Assembly: GCF_965363235.1 (NCBI RefSeq)
Contig: NC_134844.1
Location: forward strand, 20,008,646-20,072,645
Reading direction: 5' to 3'
Length of the DNA stretch: 64,000 nucleotides
DNA from: Mytilus galloprovincialis
Lineage: Eukaryota; Mollusca; Bivalvia; Mytilida; Mytilidae
The first letter of the stretch is position 1. Each line of letters starts with the position of its first letter. The notes beneath the pieces were generated by a model. It was not told the origin of the DNA. It saw nothing but the letters and a program-made list of their open reading frames with translations, and searched no databases. Both the position numbers and the translations under genes were made by a program. Below are positions 55,751-64,000 of this stretch, one piece after another.

Positions 55751-55835
55751 TTCACATGACTAAATTATGTCTATGGGCTGATAACAAAATAACGTCAGTA
55801 AATCAGAAGACGCGTTACATCCAAAATTAAATTAT
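55751..55835 (+). repeat. ~85-bp element, copy shared with 61,822-61,905
   Basis: 'tcacatgactaaattatgtc', 'tatgggct(g/c)ataacaaaat', 'aatcagaagacgcgttacat' and 'ccaaaattaaat' are nearly identical at both places. At 61.8 kb the same stretch is flanked by a 16-bp duplication. Confidence 0.8.
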
Positions 55836-56739
55836 CTAACGATGATACTAAAATATGTTTGCATTACATCAATGATAAAATAAGCAGTAAAGTATGTGCA
55901 CTTTATGGTGCATTAATCGCTGTACATCAACTCAATAAATTTCTTCTCGAAAACAATTCCAGGAAGAATGCAAAACAAAATGTTTGTGGTTTCAACAACG
56001 CAAATACAATAATTAAATTTCAGCAGGGAGATATATTGGAAGATAATTACAAACTTTTGATGCACGTGGAATTCGTATTTATTTTAGATAGTCTACGGTG
56101 CATCAAACGTAAAGAAAATAGACAAGAATTTACATATCTTGGTACTTCTTATTGTTGTAAGATAAAGTCAACCACTTTCGAAACAGAACAGAACAAAATA
56201 TCACCCACCTCAAAGCCAAAATATCATGAAATAGCTCAACGTTAGATAAAACAGATTTGTTATTGTGCCAAATGCACTAGTTATGTTGATTATAATTGTT
56301 CTGACAAAAGGATACACAAACACGAGCGTACTGTACTGCTCCTGAACTTCCTCATTCTCTGCAAAACGACAGTAATTGATCTTTCTTACATAGATTATAT
56401 ACATCAATGTCTCATCACATTGTATATAGAAGTTGATCTTGGGAGGAGATCCGAAAATGCAGCGTTGCGTAATTATTTAGTAATACTTACTAAAGAAAAA
56501 TAAATATATAGCTAGTTACAACCGGTCGTCATGTATTATATATAGTACTTGTATCTGTATGGACAAAATGAAGAGAGACTGACAAAATTATGACAAAAAA
56601 AAAAACGACGAACAAAATATTTTCACCGATGCTTTCAACAGAGTCACCAAACTTTGAACTTGAGATGATAATCAGCAACAGATCAAGTATTGCTGTTTGC
56701 TGTTATTCGATTCTGTCAGAATTAACATGCATGTAAAAA
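55836..56739. other. No gene established
   Basis: A 128-residue frame (55,859-56,245, + strand) reads MHYINDKISSKVCALYGALI and onward. It has no recognisable domain, no splice support, and starts next to the short repeat. I do not call it a gene but it is the longest unexplained frame in this part. Confidence 0.3.
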
Positions 56740-58400
56740 AGATATGGTACATGATTGTCAATAAGACAACTCTCCAAAAAGGACCAAAATGACACTGAAA
56801 TTAACAACTATGGGTAGTGTTGGATAATCGGTTGAAATTACCAACCGATTATCTATTACAATCGGTTGACAGCAACCAACTGACTATCGGTTATAATCGC
56901 ATCATAATACCTTGCCCTTTTTTAATGAAATCATGCATTTAGTCTCATTGTAATTTGTACATGTCTAATGTGTATATTCCATATCATTGCAGAGTTTGTA
57001 TATTCATATTTGATCTTTTGTTTCCTTTTCATATTCTGGCAAACTAAATTATAATCCTGGTACCTTTGATAACTATTTATTTAGCAGTTAAAACAATGAA
57101 TTAATAAGAATCAAGATTCAGATTACACATATTTTATCTCATAATTACAACATTAATTACCAACAGTCACAATAACATTTCTAAATTTCAATGGTGAAAA
57201 TCACATTAAAATTTCAATAACATAGCTGTTTAAACATTAGTTAAGAAAAGATCTATATAAACTTTTTAACTTTAAGAAATTCAAAATTAACAGAAAAAAA
57301 TAAAACAATGCGTTTGCATTGAATTATATACAGTAAACAAAGGGGATTAAGCCAATGTCTGTTAATCCGTGTAGAATGCTTTTTTTCACTTTTGTGATCA
57401 TTATTTTTCTGTCAATTGTGTCATTCGTACGTCTGAACTTATAATTGCAAGAATGCGGAATTATTACATAGTTGAACCGTATCCGATTCGTGATTCTTAT
57501 ATTTTAAAATGGCGGACAAATTTCGGAAAATTTACAAAAATAAAGGATGTTTGACAAGCAATTTGGAAAGGAATATGACGTTTTTGATGCTACAAATGGA
57601 TAAAACATTAATAAAAGGCAATTTGCAACACGTTATAATGAAGCAAAAAAATTATTTTGTCTAAAATCGGAATGATTTTATGTACGCTCTCAACATGCTC
57701 AAGTAACAAGTACGGGTATTGAAAGAAATTATTTCATACAAAGTTATTTATTTTAAATAACATTCCATCAATCTGAATATATTAATAGTCAATGCTTTTG
57801 TCACGTTTATAAAGAAGGAAATTGGTTATGTCTTTAATTATAGAATGTTTGACATTGTTATTGTCGTCGATCCTGATATTTTTTGTTATTATTTGTTTGG
57901 CGGCGCTTGTAAAATGCAAACCGCAAACGGACCGGAAGTTGATCAGCTAAAAGTCCGGAAACTATAACGACAATCGATTAAACAAAATCCCAATCGATTA
58001 TCGACATCGCCAGGCCCAACCAACTGATTTCCGACTTAATCCGATCATCGGAAAAACACTAACTATGGGTCACCGAACGACCTTCAACAATGCAAAGCTC
58101 ATACCCCATAGTCAGCTATAAAGACCCCGAACTGAATGACAAATGTTATTTATTCAAACAAGAAAACAAAAGGCCTAATTTATGTACAAAACAAATGAAC
58201 GAAAAATAAATATGTAACACGTCAACAAGCGACAACAACTGAAATACAGGCTCATGACTTGGAGATAGGCACATGCATACAGAGTGTGATGGGTTAAACA
58301 TTTTAGCTGGATCCAAGCCCTCCCCTAACCTGGGACAGTGGTGTAACAGTTCAACATAGGAACGAACTTCAAAAATTAGTTGATGATAAGGCTTAATTCA
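56740..58400 (+). repeat. Family A copy interrupted by a hAT-like element
   Basis: 56,740-56,814 is the start of family A ('gacaactctccaaaaaggac', 'gacactgaaattaacaact'). 58,062 onward is the continuation ('aactatgggtcacc', 'gtcagctataaagaccccga', 'taacctgggacagtgg'). The insertion splits the phrase 'aactatgggtcacc'. Confidence 0.85.
56815..58061. mobile_element. 1,247-bp non-autonomous hAT-like element
   Basis: Ends TAGTGTTGGATAATCGG and (reversed) TAGTGTTTTTCCGATGATCGG, flanked by the 8-bp duplication ACTATGGG (56,807-56,814 and 58,062-58,069). An 8-bp duplication and a TAGTGTT-type terminus are characteristic of hAT. The left end carries several AACCGATT/AATCGGTT words in both orientations and the right end AATCGATT words, likely transposase-binding motifs (inferred). 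No transposase frame. A stretch containing 'aaatggcggacaaatttcgg' lies in the middle. Confidence 0.9.
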
Positions 58401-59236
58401 TCAGATAGATACAAATACAATAATATATCGCAAAAATAACAAAAACACAGAGTGAACGTGGCAGGGTATTTGTGTATCCAAACGTTAAAAAAAAGACATT
58501 TAGTACAGGTCTGAGAGTACTGGCAGCTAGTTCAAAGCCGCAACTAATAAAAAAAAAGCATGCATCTGAGAATAAATTATCAATCAGTACACATCCGTCA
58601 TCCAGTGGATTTAGTGTATAAAGATGTCATAAACAGTCAGAGAAAAACATGACCTTGTGCAATGCCAAGATACCGGTATCGACAGATTGTAGATTCATTA
58701 ATGTGTAAATGTATATAACAATAATTCTTAGTTTGGTTTTAATTTGCTGATAAGAAAATCAATATTAATACCAATAGAAAAACAGTATTCAATGATATAA
58801 TTACAGTGTTGAATTGGTAAACTTTTAGAATAAGTTTATTGGAAGGCTCGATAGGTTTACCAGGATCGTTTCTAAATTTCTGGGCACGGTAAACAACATC
58901 TTAAAATGAAGATGTGCTATCCCGTTATAATTATTCCATAGATTCAACCAAACTTCAAAACCAAATCTTTATATCTATGTTAGTTTTTAAGTAATTCGTG
59001 TTATCGTGCAGGGCTTTATGATTTACCAGTAATACATGTATACGATCGTTAAAATAAAAAAAAGCAGTTTCTTATCGGCGCTAATCCCCCCCCCCCCAAA
59101 AAAAATCATAAAATTTCGAGTAATTGTCAGTTTTCGTGCATTATACCATCTATATCTATACAACTACATTTCTGAAATGCAAAGACATTAAAAAAAAGAA
59201 CACGACAAAAACTGATCAGCGATTTTCCACTATTGT
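58401..59236. other. No gene seen
   Basis: AT-rich; poly-C/poly-A run at about 59,087-59,105. No recognised repeat beyond family A's end. Confidence 0.4.
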
Positions 59237-59244
59237 GACGTCAT
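59237..59244. promoter_or_regulatory. CRE-like TGACGTCA upstream of a first exon
   Basis: TGACGTCA, the palindromic CREB/ATF site, 66 bases before the probable start codon at 59,311 and followed by a second half-like 'tgacatca'. The position suits a promoter or 5' UTR element; function is inferred. Confidence 0.45.
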
Positions 59245-59290
59245 GACATCACCAAATCAACCGTCTACGTTACGATTATTGTTTAGATAA

Positions 59291-59311
59291 ATGGACTCGT
59301 ACGTACAGTGA
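59291..59311 (+). other. Short upstream ORF overlapping the start codon
   Basis: Six codons (MDSYVQ) whose TGA shares its A with the ATG at 59,311 (cagTGATGgca). Such an arrangement can favour re-initiation; inference only. Confidence 0.3.
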
Positions 59312-62300
59312 TGGCAATGCAAAAAGCAGAGGCGTTGCCGTTCCTTACAGTAGAAGAGGCTATTAGAAGAAGTAAACAAACATTAAGGTATTTGAATATA
59401 TCGTTTTAATGTTTTTTGAAGAAAAAAAAAATAGTACTACATAGATTCTACATTATAAAGTTTTTTTACAGGGGTAATACAACGTATCTCATTTTTACTT
59501 TCACACGCATATTTTTTTCTTTCTTTGCTATGCTTGTGCCTATTTGAATTGGTTAAGGGCGGTAATTTTAATACAATCATGAAGATTGTAAAGTTTATGC
59601 TAAAAATTTTAACATTGTTTTTCTTTAATGAAATAATTTTAATCTATCAAGGTTTGCGGTTGTTTGAAGGAAAGAATTTTTCGATTCTAAAGGGAATAAA
59701 AATAGATAATTTGTCGCAGCATCGAACTGAAAATTTTTTTTTACAAAAATATAATAAAAATCTTGATTAAGTTGTTTTAGAAACAAAATTGAATTCAAGA
59801 GTTGTTTGAAAAAAAAACAAAGCTTTACAAGAAATTGTCAAGACTGTTTTTACATTATTGACTTGCTTGATTAAAAAAAAAAAAACCCAAAAAAACACAT
59901 TTTTGCGGGTTCAGCCCATAAACGACCATTCATTGATTAATCACGAAGATGAAGAGCAACAATCAACTGAGGTATTGTTCTTTTAATAATAAATACATAC
60001 CGGGTTTAGCTGTGGAAAGAGAACAAAAGTTTTGATCGGAAAAATATCTCCGGTAGCAATACGCAGTTACGAAAAAAAATAAAATTGACACTCGTAATTC
60101 TCAACCACCTTTTCCGGTCACGTCCACTAGTATTTTTGTCAATCTGATGAGTTAAGCCTTTTTTCAACTGATTTTTAAAGTTTGTACTGTCATACCACTG
60201 TCCCAGGTTAGGGGAGGGTTGGCATACCGCAAACATGTTTAAGCCCGCCACATTCTGTATGTATGCGCCTGTCCCAAGTCAGGAGCCTGTAATTCAGTGG
60301 TTGTCGTTTGCCGTTAGTTTTCTCGTTTGAATTGTTTTACATTGTCCTTTCGGGGCCTTTTTATCTGACTATGTGGCCAAGTTCGGATGGAACTAGAGTT
60401 CTGACTAGAGTTCCATATGAACGGTAAATAATTTTGAAGAGTAAGGTCTCTAGATTACCGGAAGTACAAGGCCCCTACTCTGAATATGTTTACATTCAAA
60501 TTTGATTGGATTGACGTCATAACATCCGGGATATCGAGTCGATCTCTAGGAACCCTGCCACAACCAGGGTTCCTCGAGTGTTAATGGCGGAAAAGCTTTA
60601 TCCAATCATAACAGGTGTTATATATGACCATGTCAATTCAATCTACTCTAGATATCCATCCGAACTTGGCCAATGGTACGGGCTTTGCTCATTGTTGAAG
60701 GCCGTATGGTGACCTATAATTGTTTATTTCTGAGTCATTTTGGTCTAGTGGAGAGTTGTCTCATTGGGAATCATACCACCTCTTCTTTTTTATAATTTCC
60801 CCTTGTTTTTCTTTTATTTTTATCTTACTGTTTGTGTCATATATGTGCATGTGTATGAAAACAATATCGTTGGTGTTACCATTGCAACAATACTGCATTT
60901 ACTTAATACACGATATTGGAAAAAAGGCTGGGTGGGTGGAAGTAGCATACGATACAGTTTTGATCCCGTATTTACAGTTTAATGAAAATTTCCATCCCGG
61001 CTATATTTTGCCTGATTAAATCAAATACATGTATGTAATAAAAAATATACCTTCATGTGCTACTTTTTGAGTTAAATGAAGTCGAAATTTTGTATATTTG
61101 CTCAAAATTCGGATTTGTGGCTTATTTTCTCTTTCGAAAGAAAGCCATAACTTTTTTGTTTTAAAAAGATAAACACAAAGTGTTTTTTTGTTAAATAATT
61201 TGTAATTTCTGTATTTCATAAGTATCCTAAAAACTTATGCATTTTTTATTCAGAAATAACTCATATTTATCAAATAGTCATGAATTGAGAAAAAAAAAAC
61301 GTATTTTTTGCTGTATATTTAATATCAACATTAAAAAAATGCACTATTTTACAGTTTTATAAAATTTGTTTCACATAATCTCCCTGCAAAATGAAACAAA
61401 AGTCGTTCATGCACTCGTTTTCAAATTAATTCAGTTAGAATGATAAAAATCAGTCGAAAAATGCATCTTTTCCCGGTAAGTCACAGTTTGAAGTCGCGGA
61501 AATAATAATGTACGTCATTACCTCCCCTGTAACTGTATCGTATGCCCTTAAAATTGAGAGATACCTTTTCTGAAACAATTGACATTTATCTATCAAGATG
61601 CCATATACAAATCACATGCATTTTTACCTTCTTTCTCCGTATTATGCTAAAAAGTTCAAGCGTATTTAAAAAAAAAAACATTTTAATAAATTGTTAATTC
61701 TTTATTGAAGCTTATTAACAATTTCCTAATTTAAAACTGTAAAATGAATATACATGTAATAAAAAAGGAAAAACTGTGAGAAATTGGTTCAAGAACTTTA
61801 TCTTATATATCCATATAATCACGGTCACATGACTAAATTATGTCTATGGGCTCATAACAAAATAACGTCAGCCAATCAGAAGACGCGTTACATCCAAAAT
61901 TAAATTATATCCATATAATCATAGAAAAATGATTTACGACTTTTTGTCTCATCCGGGTGGAATGTATGACTGATTGATATTAATGACATAATACTGCATC
62001 ATTATTTCGAAATCGAATATATGGCAAGCCGTTTTACTATTTATTCTAACTTCAAGATATCTCATATAATATTATTAATTCGTATATTTTAACAAATTTG
62101 ATTCGTTTAGGGATAGTCACATGTTAAACTATATTTTCGAAGGTAGAGAAAAATGGCCGATAGCAAAAAGCATATTGCACAGAGCATATCGCACGGTTAT
62201 TTTTAGAATATCGAAAACCCGATTTACTTTGTGACGTCATGTAATGAATTTCAGGATATTGTTAATATGATATTTGTGATCGATTATTTGACGAAAAAAA

Positions 62301-63211
62301 ATCTTCAAATACATAAGATGTCAAGGCAAACAAACAAAAAAAGTATATAAAATAACAACTTATATGTTGTTATTGTCAAGGAGACAATATGATATCTATA
62401 AAATTCAAACAAAATCAAATGACGATTTTGATACAAATATGCATAATGGTCTGAAATTAATAATATAACAAATATAGCCTTTCTATGAGGTCAATACAGG
62501 ATATATCGACCCAAAGAAGTATATCGACCTCGGACTTCGTCCTCAGTCAATATATCCTTGTATCGACCTCATACAAAGGCTATATTTGTATATTATTTAT
62601 AAGATATCTTATAAAGAAAATTATATGAGATATCTTATAAACTATATAAGATATCTTATAAAGTATATACATCTAAGATATCTTATAAAGTATAGAAGAT
62701 ATCTTATAAAGTATATAAGATATCTTATAAAGGATATAAGATATCTTATAAAGTATATAAGATATCTTATAAAGTTTATAAGATATCTTATAAAAACCGG
62801 ATTATATAAGATATCTTATAAATTATATAAGATATCTCATAAAGTATAAAAGATATCTTATAAAGAAAATTATATGAGATATAAACTTTATAAGATATCT
62901 TATAAACTATATGAGATATCTTATAAACTATATGAGATATCTTATAAACAATATGAGATATCTTATAAAGTTTATTAGATATCTTGAAGTTAGAATAAAT
63001 AGTAAAACGGCTTGCCATACGAATAGTATATAAAGATTCGCAAATCATATATTGATATCGTGTAATGCTAGTTTTAATATTGTACAACGTGATAGGTTCC
63101 AAGAAGAATTGAGTTTGAGTATATGGGAAAGAGCGAGAATAGAATTGGTGTACATCAGACATCTTAAAGAATGGATGGTATCTACAGGAAGCAAGTTAAC
63201 CCCAATTTTAG
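59311..63211 (+). CDS. Probable first coding exon, with a candidate second exon at 63,072
   Basis: Exon 59,311-59,387 reads MAMQKAEALPFLTVEEAIRR and SKQTL, ending in phase 2 at a donor (aag|gtatttg). A candidate next exon runs 63,072-63,211 (acceptor taatgctag, donor ttag|gtatta). It is open in the matching phase: FNIVQRDRFQEELSLSIWER, ARIELVYIRHLKEWMVSTGS, KLTPIL. An alternative acceptor at 63,035 is 36 bases earlier in the same frame. The gene would continue beyond the window. I recognise no family; the second exon is rich in Arg and Glu and looks helical. The intron holds a family A copy with its own MITE, an 84-bp insertion and the 1,000-bp foldback. The joining is inferred from phase only. 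Confidence 0.4.
59400..60230. other. No gene seen (putative intron)
   Basis: AT-rich. The 81-residue frames at 59,525-59,770 (+) and 60,006-60,251 (-) show no domain; the latter runs into family A sequence. Confidence 0.4.
60235..60795 (-). repeat. Family A copy interrupted by a 299-bp MITE
   Basis: Reverse orientation: 'gtcaggagcctgtaattcag', 'tcggggcctttttatctgac', then the insertion, then 'gtacgggctttgctcattgt', 'gaaggccgtatggtgaccta' and 'gtctcattgggaatcatacc'. The insertion splits the 'gactatgcggta' phrase. Confidence 0.85.
60374..60672. mobile_element. 299-bp MITE with perfect 18-bp ends
   Basis: Starts TGGCCAAGTTCGGATGGA and ends with its exact reverse complement apart from register, flanked by ATG (60,371-60,373 and 60,673-60,675). 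Subterminal 'gaactagagttc', 'gactagagttcc' and 'gggttcctcgag' words are short palindromes. A 3-bp duplication suggests PIF/Harbinger but is not the TWA form; a 2-bp reading is also possible. Confidence 0.8.
60796..61805. other. No gene seen (putative intron)
   Basis: The 99- and 72-residue frames that begin at 60,720-60,764 start within family A sequence and have no recognisable domain. The rest is AT-rich. Confidence 0.4.
61822..61905. mobile_element. 84-bp insertion with a 16-bp target duplication
   Basis: The sequence 'tatatccatataatca' stands on both sides (61,806-61,821 and 61,906-61,921). The insert matches 55,751-55,835. It has no inverted ends. A 16-bp duplication is more like target-primed (LINE-driven) insertion of a SINE or truncated retroposon than a DNA transposon; there is no poly-A tail but the insert ends 'ccaaaattaaat'. 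Confidence 0.8.
62467..62590. repeat. Nested ~124-bp hairpin
   Basis: 'caaatatagcctttctatga' and 'ggtcaatacaggatatatcg' pair with 'caatatatccttgtatcgac' and 'ctcatacaaaggctatattt' around a centre that holds a small hairpin (ggacttcgtcc). Probably a separate MITE caught in the 1,000-bp element. Confidence 0.75.
62594..62995. repeat. Tandem array of palindromic ATAAGATATCTTATAAA units
   Basis: About twenty units of 18 to 22 bases, each containing the palindrome AAGATATCTT (or AGATATCTCAT) plus TATAAAGTATAT. Because each unit is self-complementary the array reads the same on both strands. The 87- and 124-residue frames across it are by-products (YKISYK, RYLIKY repeats). Confidence 0.9.
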
Positions 63212-63339
63212 GTATTATTATATGTTATACAATATATAATTGGAGATGATATATTTTAAAATATTGTTACTACATTTTTGATAGATTTTTCATACATGTA
63301 GATTCCTATCCTGACTATCAGGTAATGTATTCTAAATAA

Positions 63340-63480
63340 ATTGAGAATGGAAATTGGGACTTTGTTAAAGAGACATCAACCCGATTAAAGAGCAGACAAC
63401 AGCCAAGGGCTACCAATGGTCTTCAACACAACCAGATTCTCGCGACCGGATTTATACCGATTTTCATGCGGGTATACAGA
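63340..63480 (+). repeat. Dispersed repeat family B, copy
   Basis: 'gagaatggaaattgggactt', 'catcaacccgattaaagagc', 'accaatggtcttcaacacaa'. Followed by plain sequence to 63,580. Confidence 0.75.
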
Positions 63481-63584
63481 AAAACAGAAAACAAAAAAAT
63501 AACGGATTGGAATAAAGAGGGAGGACTAAACATGGATCGCAAAAAATATTGGTGAAAAACTTGTCAAACTATAGGAAATTACAT

Positions 63585-63740
63585 TCTAAAATAAGAGAGG
63601 GGCGAAAGATACCAGAGAGACAGTCAAATTCATAGATTGAAAATAAACTGACAACGCCATGGCTAAAAAATAAAAAGACAAACAGACAAACAATAGTACA
63701 CAAGACGCAACATAGAAAACTAAAGACTGATATGATAAAC
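63585..63740 (+). repeat. Dispersed repeat family C, copy
   Basis: 'gaggggcgaaagataccaga', 'aactgacaacgccatggcta', 'acacaagacgcaacatagaa'. Recognised as the other part of the repeat at 14,825. Nothing is seen in 63,741-64,000 beyond a 68-residue frame with no recognisable domain. Confidence 0.65.
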
Positions 63741-64000
63741 TGATAAATTATAGGCAAGAAAATACGGGTTGGCATTTGCAATACCGGCGTTTGTTTACGC
63801 ACTTATTAAGTTGTATTTATCAATGTTCATTGCTATTAACGGAATGATTAAACTTTATCAGACAATCCAATATATAGGATGTATTGTAAAATCTGGCGTT
63901 CTTTTTTTTAATATATTTTTTTCTAAATATCAACAAATTTCTGCCTTAAAATACTTGACACTATTGTTGTTATAGAAAAGGCAAAAGATTTTACTGATGA

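Larger units (their letters stand above)
62020..63019. mobile_element. 1,000-bp foldback element with a palindromic satellite core
   Basis: Inverted ends of about 42 bases (TATGGCAAGCCGTTTTACTA, then 'tttattctaacttcaagata'), flanked by the 6-bp duplication CGAATA (62,014-62,019 and 63,020-63,025). The interior has a nested hairpin at about 62,467-62,590 (see separate entry) and the AAGATATCTT array at 62,594-62,995. No transposase or other protein. The superfamily is not clear from a 6-bp duplication alone. A fragment of the same family is at 49,690-49,800. Confidence 0.85.

Noticed and set aside
55859-56245. 128-residue frame (MHYINDKISSKVCAL...)
   Set aside because: No domain, no splice or promoter evidence, and surroundings are repeats; kept only as a note in the feature list.
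62530-62560. GGACTTCGTCC hairpin resembling part of a hammerhead ribozyme
   Set aside because: The conserved CUGAUGA and GAAA core is not present on either strand; it is only the centre of a MITE hairpin.
62586-63162. Long repetitive frames (87 and 124 residues) reading RYLIKY or YKISYK repeats
   Set aside because: They are translations of the palindromic ATAAGATATCTT array, not proteins.
1-64000. LTR retrotransposons, retrovirus-like or Polinton-like elements
   Set aside because: No long terminal repeats, protease, integrase, capsid, envelope or protein-primed polymerase motifs were seen. The only RT is of the non-LTR type.

Overview
This is eukaryotic, AT-rich, intron- and repeat-rich DNA that looks like a bivalve mollusc, most likely a mussel (Mytilus-like). 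The basis is recognition rather than a search: several dispersed repeat families here are familiar from mussel genomes, and there are intronless RING/B-box (TRIM) genes and a molluscan-type small heat shock protein. I saw no bacterial genes, CRISPR array, LTR element or Polinton-like element.

Layout. 1-4.2 kb: dispersed and tandem repeats. 4.2-6.9 kb: the last three exons of a + strand host gene (PPxY motif and a Ser-rich repeat), with a MITE and a tandem repeat in its introns. 7-15 kb: repeats, foldback elements and a recent 613-bp tandem duplication. 16.2-30.5 kb: a TRIM pseudogene (minus strand) split by a 12.8-kb DNA transposon with TTCAT target duplications. That transposon contains a CR1/L2-type LINE, whose reverse transcriptase is split in turn by a 5.5-kb Mutator-like element containing a direct/inverted repeat array. 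This is a four-level nest whose order of insertion can be read directly. 31-47 kb: mostly repeats, with several isolated exon-like segments of low certainty. 48.1-49.6 kb: the intact TRIM paralogue of the broken copy. 53.1-54.1 kb: an intronless small heat shock protein gene. 54-64 kb: dispersed repeats, two of them interrupted by DNA transposons with clean target duplications, a probable first coding exon at 59.3 kb with a possible second exon at 63.1 kb, and a 1,000-bp foldback element directly upstream of that second exon.

How the parts relate. The only confident intact coding sequences are the TRIM protein (48,066-49,574) and the small heat shock protein (53,183-53,701). The two TRIM copies share upstream sequence, so they arose by DNA duplication rather than as a processed copy. 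The rest is largely a record of transposition: hAT, Mutator-like, Harbinger-like and unclassified 3-, 5-, 6- and 16-bp target-duplication events.

Most unusual item: the LINE's first ORF carries an RNase H-like domain at its N-terminus followed by an SGNH esterase, whereas LINE RNase H domains normally follow the reverse transcriptase.
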